From Microcoleus vaginatus HSN003 (lineage in GTDB: Bacteria; Cyanobacteriota; Cyanobacteriia; Cyanobacteriales; Microcoleaceae), in assembly GCF_022701255.1 (NCBI RefSeq), contig NZ_CP031705.1, positions 6,324,001 through 6,388,000 of the forward strand: a stretch of DNA of 64,000 nt. The letters run 5' to 3'. The notes under the pieces are model-generated. The model saw nothing but the letters and a program-made list of their open reading frames with translations, did no database searches and was not told where the DNA came from. Of this stretch, positions 53,688-63,145 are shown one piece after another (the stretch's first letter is position 1; each line of letters starts with the position of its first letter). A program made the translations under genes and the position numbers.

Positions 53688-55775
53688 ATGGTCAACCGTC
53701 TTGCTCAATCCCAAAGCCTTTACCTGCGGAAACACGCCGAAAATCCGATCGACTGGTGGCCTTGGTGCGACGAAGCTTTGGAAGCGGCCCGGAGCGAAAA
53801 TAAACCGATTTTCCTGTCAATTGGCTACTCTAGCTGCCATTGGTGCACGGTGATGGAAGGGGAAGCATTTTCCGATCGCGCGATCGCCGAATACATGAAT
53901 TCGCATTTTATACCCGTAAAAGTCGATCGCGAAGAACGCCCGGATATTGACAGCATTTATATGCAAACCTTGCAAATGATGACCGGTCAAGGCGGTTGGC
54001 CGCTCAACGTTTTTCTCACTCCCGACGAGCGAGTTCCCTTCTACGGAGGCACTTATTTCCCCGTAGAACCGCGCTACGGACGGCCGGGATTTTTAGAGGT
54101 TTTGCAAGCAATTCGCCGCTTTTACGACACAGAAAAAGGCAAAGTAGAAACCTTCAAAGCAGAGATTTTAGGCAACCTCCAACAGACGGCAGCGCTGTCA
54201 GGAGTAACCGCCGAATTAAATCGCGAAATTTTTCAAAAAGGCTTAGAACTCAACACCGGAATTGTTGCCGGCCACAACCCCGGGCCCAGTTTTCCGATGA
54301 TACCTTATGCTGAGCTCGCACTGCGCGGAACGCGATTTAATTTTGAATCAAAATACGACAGCAAACAAGTCTGCACTCAGCGCGGATTAGACTTAGCATT
54401 GGGCGGCATTTACGACCACGTAGCAGGCGGATTTCACCGCTACACGGTTGATGCGACTTGGACTGTGCCACACTTTGAAAAAATGCTATACGACAACGGT
54501 CAAATTGTTGAGTATTTAGCGAATTTGTGGAGCGCGGGAGTACAAGAACCGGCTTTTGAATCTGCGATTGCGGGGACAGTAGAATGGTTGAAGCGAGAAA
54601 TGATGGCGCCAACAGGCTATTTTTATGCTGCACAGGATGCTGACAGCTTTAACACTTCTGAAGAACTTGAACCGGAAGAAGGAGCATTTTATGTCTGGAC
54701 TTATGCCGAACTGGAACAACTATTAACGGCTGAGGAATTGGCGGGAATTAAAGCACAGTTTACTGTTAGTCGCAGCGGCAATTTTGAAGGCAAGAATGTA
54801 TTGCAGCGGCGCCATCCGGGAAAACTGAACGACACGGTAGAAACGGCTTTGGCTAAACTCTTTACTGTGCGTTACGGTGGCAATCCCGATACTGTAAAAA
54901 CCTTTCCGCCAGCCCGCAACAATCAAGAAGCTAAAAACGACAGTTGGCCGGGTAGAATTCCCGCCGTTACTGACACGAAAATGATTGCTGCTTGGAATAG
55001 CTTAATGATTTCTGGTTTAGCCCGCGCGGCAGCGGTTTTTGGAAATTGGGAATATCTGGAATTAGCTGTGACTACTGCTAATTTTATTTTAGATAATCAG
55101 TGGACGGATGGGCGATTTCAGCGGTTGAATTATGACGGACAATCTGCTGTAACCGCGCAGTCGGAAGATTATGCTTTGTTTGTGAAAGCATTGTTGGATT
55201 TGCATCAAGCGAGTTTGACTTTAGGCAACGGGGAAGAGGCAAAACAGTTGCCGAGTTCTCAGTTTTGGTTGGAGAAAGCTGTGCAGGTGCAAGAAGAGTT
55301 TGATGAGTTTTTGTGGAGCGTGGAATTGGGAGGATATTACAATACTGCTAAGGATGCTAGCGGAGATTTGTTGGTGCGGGAACGCAGCTATATAGACAAT
55401 GCAACCCCGGCGGCGAATGGAATTGCGATCGCCTCTTTAATTCGTCTCGCACTGTTGGGGCAAAATTTGGAATATCTCGATCGCGCGGAGCAAGGTTTGC
55501 AAGCATTCAGCAGTGTTGTACAAGATGCTCCGCAAGCTTGTCCGAGTCTACTTTCGGCGATCGATTGGTATCAGCATTCTACCCTGATTCGCACGACTAC
55601 CGATCAAATTTCTGGCTTGGTTTCCCAGTATTATCCGACTGCTGTCTGTCAGATTGAGGCTGATTTGCCTGAAGGTGTTATCGGGTTAGTTTGCGAGTGT
55701 TTGACTTGCAAGGAACCGGCGAAAAGTCAAGAGCGGCTGTTGGAGGAAATTTTGCAAAGTCAAACGCGAGTTTAG
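53688..55775 (+). CDS. YyaL-like protein: thioredoxin-fold (DUF255) plus epimerase-like alpha-barrel
   Basis: A 695-residue protein from the ATG at 53688. The first 165 residues are the DUF255 thioredoxin-like domain: LRKHAENPIDWWPWCDEALE, the C-H-W-C motif at Cys50-Cys53 (SSCHWCTVMEGEAF), and GGWPLNVFLTPDERVPFYGG. The rest is an (alpha/alpha)6 barrel resembling N-acylglucosamine 2-epimerase/cellobiose epimerase folds (GGIYDHVAGGFHRYTVDATW, VPHFEKMLYDNGQ). The family is called spermatogenesis-associated protein 20 or YyaL; its reaction is not established. Length is normal for the family. A truncated duplicate lies upstream at 51102. Confidence 0.9.
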   Translation: MVNRLAQSQSLYLRKHAENPIDWWPWCDEALEAARSENKPIFLSIGYSSCHWCTVMEGEAFSDRAIAEYMNSHFIPVKVDREERPDIDSIYMQTLQMMTGQGGWPLNVFLTPDERVPFYGGTYFPVEPRYGRPGFLEVLQAIRRFYDTEKGKVETFKAEILGNLQQTAALSGVTAELNREIFQKGLELNTGIVAGHNPGPSFPMIPYAELALRGTRFNFESKYDSKQVCTQRGLDLALGGIYDHVAGGFHRYTVDATWTVPHFEKMLYDNGQIVEYLANLWSAGVQEPAFESAIAGTVEWLKREMMAPTGYFYAAQDADSFNTSEELEPEEGAFYVWTYAELEQLLTAEELAGIKAQFTVSRSGNFEGKNVLQRRHPGKLNDTVETALAKLFTVRYGGNPDTVKTFPPARNNQEAKNDSWPGRIPAVTDTKMIAAWNSLMISGLARAAAVFGNWEYLELAVTTANFILDNQWTDGRFQRLNYDGQSAVTAQSEDYALFVKALLDLHQASLTLGNGEEAKQLPSSQFWLEKAVQVQEEFDEFLWSVELGGYYNTAKDASGDLLVRERSYIDNATPAANGIAIASLIRLALLGQNLEYLDRAEQGLQAFSSVVQDAPQACPSLLSAIDWYQHSTLIRTTTDQISGLVSQYYPTAVCQIEADLPEGVIGLVCECLTCKEPAKSQERLLEEILQSQTRV

Positions 55776-56058
55776 CACCAATACTGTCTATATTATTGAA
55801 CCGCGAAGACACCAAGGACGCGAAGAAAGAAGGAGGAAGCTGGAGGAAGAAGTAGATTATCTTCTACCGGGAAGGAAGTACATCTTCAATCGGCTCCTCA
55901 ATCTTCTAAAATCTCAACTAAGTTTTCCATTGTCACATTGCTTGAACTTAGCTTTACTGGTTAGACGGTGCTTGGCGACCGTAGCGATAGTTAGACTTTG
56001 GATACTACCTAATCTTACTCTGTCGGCAGAATATCAGTAGTTGCAGCCCGCTTGAGTG

Positions 56059-57147
56059 TCAAAAAATACAGATACTTTCCGGCGGCACGGCAACTCGAAC
56101 GCTGTCGCCGACTTGGTATCGCTGCAAGTCATCTCTGTGCAAGTTTTGTCGGCGAAGGGCGATCGAACTTTTAGCAGTCAACCGCACCGTATAGCGCGTG
56201 TCAGTGCCAATATAAATAGCTTCTTCTACTATTCCCGGCCAGCTATTTTCAGCATCATAATTAGCCGGGAAAATAGCAGCTTTTTCTGGTCGCAACACCA
56301 GGGTGACAACTTTCCCAGCGGGCATATCTTCGGCTGTCGCAACTAACACGGGCAACTGCTGGTCAACCAACACGATTATTTGACCGTTTTGCTTTTCTAC
56401 TACTTGCCCGCTTAAAAAATTGCTGTCGCCAATAAAATCAGCAACAAACCGCGTTTTAGGATATTCATAAATATCAACTGGCGTCCCCACTTGTTGCAGT
56501 TTTCCTCCATCCATCACTGCAATTCTGTCCGACATTGTTAGTGCTTCTTCTTGATCGTGAGTCACATAAATAAACGTAATTCCCAATTTGCGCTGCATTT
56601 TTTTTAATTCTAACTGCATCTCTTTACGCAATTTTAAATCCAGCGCTCCTAGGGGTTCATCCAACAGCAAAACAGACGGCTGTTTGACTAAGGCTCTTGC
56701 TAGCGCTACTCGCTGCTGCTGTCCCCCTGACAGTTGGCGGGGATAGCGTTTTTCTACATCGGTTAACTGTACTAATGCTAAGGCTTCAACAACGCGATCG
56801 CGAATTGTTTTCTGAGGCAAATTCTCCATTTCCAACCCAAAAGCGGCATTTTGTGCTACTGTCATGTGCGGAAATAAAGCATAATTTTGAAATACCGTAT
56901 TCACTGGGCGGTGAAACGGTGGGCGATTTTGCATCGGTTGACCGTGAATGTAAATTTCGCCCGCTGTGGGAATTTCAAAACCCGCAATCATTCGCAAAGT
57001 TGTAGTTTTGCCACAGCCAGAAGGGCCGAGCAAAGAAAAGAATTCTCGATCGTAAATTTGCAGGTTGATGTTGTCTACAGCTAAGAAATCTTGACTGCGG
57101 ACACTTTTAAATACTTTGGAAACGTCTAAAACTTCGACAGCGTGCAT
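56059..57147 (-). CDS. potA: Polyamine ABC transporter ATP-binding protein
   Basis: A 362-residue ATPase of the spermidine/putrescine (MOI-type) importers. Walker A GPSGCGKT is at 40-47, the Q-loop is in VFQNYALFPHMTV, the signature LSGGQQQRVALARALV is in the middle, Walker B VLLLDEPLGALD follows, and the H-loop is in YVTHDQEEALTMSD. A C-terminal TOBE domain (about 280-360) binds the substrate-controlled regulatory site in relatives. It is the last gene of the potBCDA-type operon, 227 bp after the binding-protein gene, with a palindromic repeat in the gap. Confidence 0.93.
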   Translation of the reverse strand: MHAVEVLDVSKVFKSVRSQDFLAVDNINLQIYDREFFSLLGPSGCGKTTTLRMIAGFEIPTAGEIYIHGQPMQNRPPFHRPVNTVFQNYALFPHMTVAQNAAFGLEMENLPQKTIRDRVVEALALVQLTDVEKRYPRQLSGGQQQRVALARALVKQPSVLLLDEPLGALDLKLRKEMQLELKKMQRKLGITFIYVTHDQEEALTMSDRIAVMDGGKLQQVGTPVDIYEYPKTRFVADFIGDSNFLSGQVVEKQNGQIIVLVDQQLPVLVATAEDMPAGKVVTLVLRPEKAAIFPANYDAENSWPGIVEEAIYIGTDTRYTVRLTAKSSIALRRQNLHRDDLQRYQVGDSVRVAVPPESICIF

Positions 57148-57238
57148 TGTGTTAGTATGTATGAGTGATAAGTAATAAAAATCTTAGTTCGAGTCCGGTT
57201 AAACTGATATCTTGCACCATTCTCAATTACTTGTTTAG

Positions 57239-57302
57239 GAACGGGCAAGATGGCCGTTCCACAAAACTTAATTTTCTTGTGGAACGGGCATCTTGCCCGT
57301 TC
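57239..57302. repeat. Palindromic repeat (GAACGGGC...GCCCGTTC)
   Basis: A 64-bp inverted repeat, GAACGGGCAAGATGGCCGTT pairing with AACGGGCATCTTGCCCGTTC. It shares layout and central ATGCC/GGCAT text with the repeat at 51895. It lies between potD and potA and may reduce read-through to potA. Confidence 0.8.
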
Positions 57303-57374
57303 TTGACGATGGTGCAACTCCAATACAAGCTAAAAATTTAAGTAAACCAGCCCCGGCAGAAACCTGTTTTCTAT

Positions 57375-58436
57375 CTATTTTCCAGCCCCTGCTTTAACTT
57401 CCGTCCAAGCTCGATCGTACAATGCAGTTGCTTTCCCGACATCCTGCAATAATTTCATTTTGTCAAACACCTCAGCAGGCGGGTAAATTTGAGGATTTTT
57501 CAAATCGTTCGGGTCGATTAAACCTAGATCGATGGCTGCTTTGTTGGGCGATCCGAAGTGGGTAAAATTAGCAATTTTAGCGCCTACTTCTGGCTGCAAA
57601 ATAAAGTTAATAAATTTCTCCGCTAACTCTTTCTGGGGCGCACCTTTGGGAATTGCCATGTTGTCAGAGAAGATAATTGTTCCTTCTTTGGGGATAGCGT
57701 AGCGGAGATTGGGATTTTCTTTCATAACTTGGAAAACATCGCCGCTCCATTCCATTGTCAGATTTACTTCTCCTTGATCGAGGAGATTTTGACCAGTATC
57801 CGGGACAAAAGCGGCAATGATATTGTTACTTTTAATCAGCAAATCGCGGGCTTTGTTAATTTCTTCGGGATTGGTTGTATTGGGGTCAAATCCTAAATAC
57901 ATTAAAACTCCTGCAAATGTGTACCGGGCATCGTCTTGCCACGCGACTTTTCCGGTATATTTCGGGTCGAACATCGCCCCCCAACTGTTAAGTTCTCCCT
58001 GAGTTGTTTTCACGTTGTAGCCAATTCCCATTGTTCCCCACAGGTAGGGCAGGGAATATTTATTTCCCTGGTCAAATGCTTGATTGATAAACTTAGGTTG
58101 TAGGTTCTTTTGGTTGGGAATATTGTTTAGATTCAGCGGCTCAATTATATTTTCTGCGATCATGATTTTCACCATGTAATCGGCGGGAAATATTAAGTCG
58201 TAACCGGGGTTTCCCTGTTTGAGTTTGGCGTAGAGTGCGTCGCTGTTCTCAAAAGTGTCGTATTGAATTTTAACATTGTTCTCTTTCTCGAATTGGGCGA
58301 TCGCTTCTGGGGCGATATAACTTGCATAATTGTAAATGCTGAGGACTTGCTGCTGGTTGCCACCTGTGGGGCTACAGCCGAAAGCCACCGTTGCACTCAT
58401 CACAAACAAAATTAGGAAAGTCAGCAGGCGTTTCAT
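57375..58436 (-). CDS. potD: Polyamine ABC transporter substrate-binding lipoprotein
   Basis: A 353-residue periplasmic binding protein. The signal peptide ends in the lipobox-like TVAFGC (Cys21), so it is probably a lipoprotein. The mature text QVLSIYNYASYIAPEAIAQF, IQYDTFENSDALYAKLKQGN, YDLIFPADYMVKIMI and LPYLWGTMGIGYN is typical of PotD/PotF. PotD residues that contact the amine groups lie in the WGT and similar blocks. The expected ligand is spermidine or putrescine; specificity cannot be fixed by eye. It starts 51 bp after the permease gene upstream. Confidence 0.92.
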   Translation of the reverse strand: MKRLLTFLILFVMSATVAFGCSPTGGNQQQVLSIYNYASYIAPEAIAQFEKENNVKIQYDTFENSDALYAKLKQGNPGYDLIFPADYMVKIMIAENIIEPLNLNNIPNQKNLQPKFINQAFDQGNKYSLPYLWGTMGIGYNVKTTQGELNSWGAMFDPKYTGKVAWQDDARYTFAGVLMYLGFDPNTTNPEEINKARDLLIKSNNIIAAFVPDTGQNLLDQGEVNLTMEWSGDVFQVMKENPNLRYAIPKEGTIIFSDNMAIPKGAPQKELAEKFINFILQPEVGAKIANFTHFGSPNKAAIDLGLIDPNDLKNPQIYPPAEVFDKMKLLQDVGKATALYDRAWTEVKAGAGK

Positions 58437-58487
58437 AGGTTGTGTTAGTTGCAGACGACAATAATTATGACACAGAAAGCATTTTTT

Positions 58488-59345
58488 TTAACTTTTCTGA
58501 ACTTTTAACGATGATAAAACCAGCAATAAGGAAGCCAACAACATCAAAGTTGAAATGGCATTAATCGCTGGCGTTACTGCAAACTTTATCATGCCGTAAA
58601 CAAATAACGGCAGCGTCACGGAACCGACGCCGGTGGTAAAGAATGTCACGACAAAATCGTCTAGCGACAGAGTAAAAGCCAGCAGTGCCGCGCTGAAAAT
58701 AGCGGGTAGAATTAGAGGGAGAGTGATGCGCCAAAAAGTCCGCCATTCGTTAGCGCCTAAGTCAAAAGCTGCTTGTTCTAATATCGGATCGAGTTCCGCC
58801 AAACGCGCCCTGACAGTAATAGTCACAAAGGAAATATTAAAGACAACATGACCGATAATTACGGTAGGTAAGCCGAGATTGAGGCGAATTCCCGTGAGAT
58901 TTTCTACGATCCGAAATACTAGGGTAAAGAAAACTAGCAGCGAAATGCCGATCGTAATTTCGGGCATGATAATCGGCAAAAACAGTAAAGCTTCTACTGC
59001 TTTGCGCCCGGGGAAATGAAAGCGTTCCAGCGCTAGCGCGAGCGTTGTACCAAAAACGGTTGCCAGCACAGTCGAAATAGCTGCAATTAGCAAGCTGTTG
59101 TTGAGGGCTGTCAAGATTCCGGCGCTGCTACTCGTAGCCATCGTCGCCCCTGCATTGCTAAACAAACTGCGGTACCAATCGAGGGTAAAGCCGCGCCAAA
59201 CGGCATTGAATCTGGAGGCGTTAAAGGAGTAAATAATTAAGATCAGAATTGGCAGGTAGAGGAAGGCAAATGCTAGTGCAGCTTGTACCCAAAGCCACTT
59301 TTTGCCGATCGCCCGCACGAGTAAATCTAGTTTTGTTTTAGTCAT
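58488..59345 (-). CDS. potC: Polyamine ABC transporter permease
   Basis: A 285-residue inner-membrane permease with six membrane segments. It begins near FAFLYLPILILIIYSFNASR. The ABC coupling-helix EAA motif is LEQAAFDLGANEWRTFWRIT with LPLILPAIFSA following. VVFNISFVTITVRARLAELD precedes it. The pairing with the longer-loop permease encoded just upstream and the downstream binding protein fit PotC of spermidine importers. The gap to the upstream permease gene holds a heptamer repeat. Confidence 0.91.
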   Translation of the reverse strand: MTKTKLDLLVRAIGKKWLWVQAALAFAFLYLPILILIIYSFNASRFNAVWRGFTLDWYRSLFSNAGATMATSSSAGILTALNNSLLIAAISTVLATVFGTTLALALERFHFPGRKAVEALLFLPIIMPEITIGISLLVFFTLVFRIVENLTGIRLNLGLPTVIIGHVVFNISFVTITVRARLAELDPILEQAAFDLGANEWRTFWRITLPLILPAIFSAALLAFTLSLDDFVVTFFTTGVGSVTLPLFVYGMIKFAVTPAINAISTLMLLASLLLVLSSLKVQKS

Positions 59346-59402
59346 TAGTCAGTAGTCATTAGTCAGTAGTCAGGAGTCAGTAGTCATTAGTCAGTAGTCA
59401 TT
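59341..59402. repeat. Tandem repeat of AGTCATT/AGTCAGT units between permease genes
   Basis: About nine heptamers alternating AGTCATT and AGTCAGT. The repeat begins at the start codon of the downstream permease gene (59345) and extends upstream of it. This is another member of the short tandem repeats, placed here inside an operon. Confidence 0.9.
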
Positions 59403-59459
59403 AATCCTTAGCGCAGCTTCACCTAAACGCAGGGTGCAACGATTCGTGTATACCTTACC

Positions 59460-60308
59460 TTATTGAGTTTCGTCAGACACGCGGAAGTAAATTAACACAG
59501 GAATCAATATGATTACCGTCAACAGCATAGAAAGTGCTGAGCCAAAAGGCCAATCACGGGCTTTCATAAACTGATTTTGAATCAAATTTCCCACCATAAC
59601 TGTTTTAGAACCACCTAATATATCCGGTGTGATGAAAGCGCCGACAGCGGGTACAAAAACTAAAATAGATCCTGCAACAATGCCGCGACTTGTTAAGGGT
59701 AAAAACACGCGCCACAAAGTGCGGATGTCATTTGCCCCTAAATCGTGAGCGGCTTCTACCAATGAAAAATTGAAGCGTTCTATGCTAGAATATAAAGGCA
59801 GAACCATGAAAGGTAAATAGCCGTAAATAAGACCGATCGCCACAGCGAAAGGCGTAAAAAGCAAGTTTAACGGTTCGCTAATAATTTGCAGGCTTTGCAG
59901 GGCTGTGTTAACTACTCCTTCGCTCCGCAGGAGTATGATCCAGGCGTAGGTTCTTACTAAAAAATTCGTCCAAAATGGAATAATTACCAGCAAAAGCAAA
60001 GCATTTCGCCAGCGGGGAGAACGGGTGGCGATGAAAAATGCCAGGGGATAGCCAACTAACAAGCAAGCCGCTGTTGTCAGAAAAGCCAGCCAGAGCGATC
60101 GCCCAATTACTCCTAAGAAAAGTCCGCTGAACAAACGCTGGTAGTTGCTAAGAGTAAATATCCAAGTAACACCGCCGTAAGTACCGCGTTCTAAGAAACT
60201 GTACAAAAGTACAATTAGCACTGGCAAAATGAAGAAAACCATCAGCCATGCGGTAGCGGGAAATAAGAGCAGCAACAGGTTAGTTTGCTGGCGGTTTTTG
60301 ACACTCAT
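59460..60308 (-). CDS. potB: Polyamine ABC transporter permease
   Basis: A 282-residue permease with six membrane segments (first: LLLFPATAWLMVFFILPVLI). The EAA coupling loop is LVEAAHDLGANDIRTLWRVF with LPLTSRGIVAG following, and the conserved block VPAVGAFITPDILGGSKTVM is typical of PotB. It is the first gene of the operon, divergent from the FAD oxidoreductase gene with about 100 bp between. Together with the three genes below it forms a complete importer. Confidence 0.92.
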   Translation of the reverse strand: MSVKNRQQTNLLLLLFPATAWLMVFFILPVLIVLLYSFLERGTYGGVTWIFTLSNYQRLFSGLFLGVIGRSLWLAFLTTAACLLVGYPLAFFIATRSPRWRNALLLLVIIPFWTNFLVRTYAWIILLRSEGVVNTALQSLQIISEPLNLLFTPFAVAIGLIYGYLPFMVLPLYSSIERFNFSLVEAAHDLGANDIRTLWRVFLPLTSRGIVAGSILVFVPAVGAFITPDILGGSKTVMVGNLIQNQFMKARDWPFGSALSMLLTVIILIPVLIYFRVSDETQ

Positions 60309-60409
60309 TATTTACTCAAGCGAAATTTAGCACATAATTCAACACATTTTATATCAAATCCGCATTTTATGAATTATGTCATCATTAATAAATTATCAAG
60401 AGGTACGCA

Positions 60410-61921
60410 ATGTCAGCAGAATCGTCAACCCCAAAAATAGTCGTCGTCGGTGCAGGATGGGCCGGTTTAGGCGCTACCTATCACCTAGCGCAGCAAGGCT
60501 ATGATGTCACCCTTCTAGAAGCAGGCCCTTATCCGGGTGGCTTAGTTGCAGGGTGGAAAACCGCCGGCGGGCGTTCCGTAGAAGCAGGCATTCATGGCTT
60601 CTGGTATCCCTACAAAAATATCTTTTCCTTAGTCAAGGAATTAGGACTCCATCCCTTCACCCCTTGGACTCGTTCTTGTCAGTATTCACCCGCCGGATTG
60701 GAAGTAGAATCGCCGATTTTTCAGGACGAACCGATCCTTCCCACACCGTTAGGAACTTTTCTTTATACCAAATTTAAAAGGCTGCCATTAGTCGATCGCC
60801 TTTCAGCCTTGCCCTTACTCTACGCCGTCCTAGATTTCGACAATTCCGACGAAGCTTGGCGCAGGTACGATCGCGTCACAGCCCGCGAACTATTCAAACA
60901 GTTTGGCGTTTCTGCAAGACTGTACCGCGATGCTTTTGAACCGATGTTATTAGTAGGTTTATTTGCACCAGGAGAACAGTGTTCTGCTGCCGCAGCTTTG
61001 GGAATGCTCTATTATTTCATCTTAGCGCACCAACCGGATTTTGATGTAGTTTGGTGTCGCGGAACAGTCGGAGAAAAAATATTTCGTCCCTGGGTCGAAC
61101 GCCTGGAAAAAATCGGTGCAAAAGTATTGACCAAGCAGCGAGTTACTGACTTAGTAGTTGACAGCCACAACCGAGCAACAGGCGTTGTTTGCGGCGAAGA
61201 AACCTTCGATGCAGATGCTGTTATTTTTGCCGTTGGCGTCACGGGAATGCAAAAAATTATCAGCAGCAGCCCTGCTTTGCAAAGTCGCCAAGAGTTTCGA
61301 GAGGCGATGAATTTGGGTGCAGTTGACGTGTTAGCTGTTCGCCTGTGGTTTGACAGGAAAATTGACATTCCCCTGCCTTCTAATGCCTGTTTTGGATTTA
61401 GTTCAACTACAGGTTGGACGTTTTTTGATTTGAATGCTTTACACGACGAATTTCGAGACGAACCGGGAACAGTTGTCGAAGCTGACTTTTATCACGCCAA
61501 TCAATTAATTCCCCTGAAAGATGAGGAAATAGTTTCCTTAGTTCAGCGGGATTTAGCCACTTGCATCCCCGCTTTTCGGGAGGCAAAAGTAATTGACAGC
61601 AGCGCGATTCGGCTGTCGCGGGCGGTGACGCATTTTGCCCCGGGCAGTTATCAATATTTGTTGCCGGCCATAACAAGTTATGATAATGTATTCATGAGCG
61701 GCGATTGGGTTGTTACTCGTCACGGTTCTTGGTCGCAGGAAAAGGCTTATGTTACTGGTTTGGAGGCTGCCAATTTGGTAATTTCGCGTTTCGGACTTGG
61801 GAACAAAGCAGCAATTATTCCCGTGGAAGCTGACGAACCGCACATTCAAATCGGAAGAAAGATTAATCAGTTTACTCGCAGTTTGAGTAAAACATTTATT
61901 CCCGATTTTTGGCTGCCATAA
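60410..61921 (+). CDS. FAD-dependent oxidoreductase (amine oxidase / phytoene desaturase-like)
   Basis: A 503-residue flavoprotein. The N-terminal Rossmann loop IVVVGAGWAGLGATYHLAQQ is followed by the flavin ribose contact LLEAGPYPGGLVAGW; AGIHGFWYPYKNIFSLVKEL is in the substrate domain. The C-terminal FAD block is YDNVFMSGDWVVTRHGSWSQ and EKAYVTGLEAANLVI. The layout matches amine-oxidase/carotenoid-desaturase family members of cyanobacteria. It is divergent from potB. A role in polyamine or carotenoid oxidation is possible; neither is shown by sequence. About 70 residues of the C terminus are unusually variable (GNKAAIIPVEADEPHIQIG). Confidence 0.85.
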   Translation: MSAESSTPKIVVVGAGWAGLGATYHLAQQGYDVTLLEAGPYPGGLVAGWKTAGGRSVEAGIHGFWYPYKNIFSLVKELGLHPFTPWTRSCQYSPAGLEVESPIFQDEPILPTPLGTFLYTKFKRLPLVDRLSALPLLYAVLDFDNSDEAWRRYDRVTARELFKQFGVSARLYRDAFEPMLLVGLFAPGEQCSAAAALGMLYYFILAHQPDFDVVWCRGTVGEKIFRPWVERLEKIGAKVLTKQRVTDLVVDSHNRATGVVCGEETFDADAVIFAVGVTGMQKIISSSPALQSRQEFREAMNLGAVDVLAVRLWFDRKIDIPLPSNACFGFSSTTGWTFFDLNALHDEFRDEPGTVVEADFYHANQLIPLKDEEIVSLVQRDLATCIPAFREAKVIDSSAIRLSRAVTHFAPGSYQYLLPAITSYDNVFMSGDWVVTRHGSWSQEKAYVTGLEAANLVISRFGLGNKAAIIPVEADEPHIQIGRKINQFTRSLSKTFIPDFWLP

Positions 61922-62121
61922 GAAGCAAGAAAGAAGAAGGAAGAAGGAATTTCTGGTTTTAAGTGGTAAGGTGTGCATTGCACACCTACCTATAGACTAA
62001 TAACCAATGACCAATGACGACTGATTTTATATTCAAAAAAGAATGCAACTTTAGACAAGCTCGAAACCTGGAGATTCATCATTCATAGCCCATCTAAAAT
62101 CTAAAATCTAAAATGGTATGA

Positions 62122-62535
62122 CTATCGCCAATAAGGTCGGCCTTTCCAAAAAACTCCCACCGTAACTCCGATTAGTGCAGCTTCCGATAAACTTGCTAAT
62201 AAAGGAGGTATGGGTAGGAATGACTTTAACACCAAACCCAAGAGTACGCACAAAACTAAAACCCACAAACTAATTCGGTTGAGCAAAAATTGTTGTTGCC
62301 AATACTCTAAAAAGTACACTGCTAAAGCTCCCATGCCCACTGCAGCAGCGAAAGGTATCAATGTCCCGAGGGAGGAGCCGTAAAGAAGCGTCACGACGTT
62401 GCGGATTGGCCGCGATTGCGTGAAACCCCAGGCTAAAAATAACTCCAATCCAAGCACGATGCAGTTGACGAGGGCGGCAATTTGCAGCATTTCTCGCCAA
62501 GGTAAAAGCTTTAAGCGCCGAAGAAAATTACTCAC
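62122..62535 (-). CDS. Small membrane protein, conserved hypothetical
   Basis: A 137-residue protein with about four membrane segments: IAALVNCIVLGLELFLAWGF, LGTLIPFAAAVGMGALAVYF, ISLWVLVLCVLLGLVLKSFL and ASLSEAALIGVTVGVFW. The short N-terminal part is basic. No family recognised beyond cyanobacterial hypothetical proteins. It is preceded by AGATTTT-type units at 62095-62114 after its stop. Function unknown. Confidence 0.65.
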   Translation of the reverse strand: MSNFLRRLKLLPWREMLQIAALVNCIVLGLELFLAWGFTQSRPIRNVVTLLYGSSLGTLIPFAAAVGMGALAVYFLEYWQQQFLLNRISLWVLVLCVLLGLVLKSFLPIPPLLASLSEAALIGVTVGVFWKGRPYWR

Positions 62536-62700
62536 GATCGGCAGATTAGGTAGGTTGCTTTGATTTTATAACAGTTTTGCCCTGGCGATCGACCTTTGAG
62601 GCCAGTTTGTAAAGTAAAATAAACATAGAGGGCAGTCTCTTGACAAATTAACCCAGAGCATCTGCCTGCTAGTTGTTGGAACCGTGAAAGGAAAAAAGTT

Positions 62701-62907
62701 ATGGTGGAGAACACTGTCGATTGTGCTGTGGCTTGCGTCAATGGCTGCGTTCTGGGCGACAAGTGCCCGAAGCGGGAATACGCAGAAGCAACGTCTAACT
62801 TTATTGAAAATACTTCTCTGGATAAAATCCTAGAAATAGCAGAGGAAGCGGTGAGAAGGAAACGGACGGAACCCCCCAAATGGATAATCCCTGATTTTCC
62901 CGAATAG
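62701..62907 (+). CDS. Cys-rich small conserved protein
   Basis: A 68-residue protein from the ATG at 62701 with a ribosome site GAAAGGAAAA at 62686-62695. The N-terminal part has four Cys in CAVACVNGCVLGDKCP (C-x3-C-x3-C-x5-C; residues 8-22), which could bind zinc or an iron-sulfur cluster. The rest is a helix (LDKILEIAEEAVRRKR) and the end PPKWIIPDFPE. It appears conserved in cyanobacteria by memory, but I do not recognise a family. It is followed by a strong terminator, so it is its own transcript. Confidence 0.7.
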   Translation: MVENTVDCAVACVNGCVLGDKCPKREYAEATSNFIENTSLDKILEIAEEAVRRKRTEPPKWIIPDFPE

Positions 62908-62923
62908 CATTAGCCTCCGAATT

Positions 62924-62962
62924 AAAAAGCGATCGCCCTTTTGAAAATGGCGATCGCTTTTT
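62924..62962 (+). terminator. Rho-independent terminator built on HIP1 palindromes
   Basis: A perfect 14-bp stem AAAAAGCGATCGCC / GGCGATCGCTTTTT with an 11-base loop and a T run, 16 bp after the stop of the small Cys-rich gene. Each arm contains the HIP1 octamer GCGATCGC. Confidence 0.88.
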
Positions 62963-63145
62963 GTATTCCCAATGAAATAGCTAATCCGAATCAATATATT
63001 TCCTGGGATAGAAGCTAAAAGCTTAAATAGTAATTACAATACCACTTAATTATAGCCAGCGGCAATTACTAAAAACAATTCAGTTAAAGCCAAATTCGGA
63101 CATTTTTAATTTAATTGAGTTCAAAAACAAACAGGAGCAAGTATC

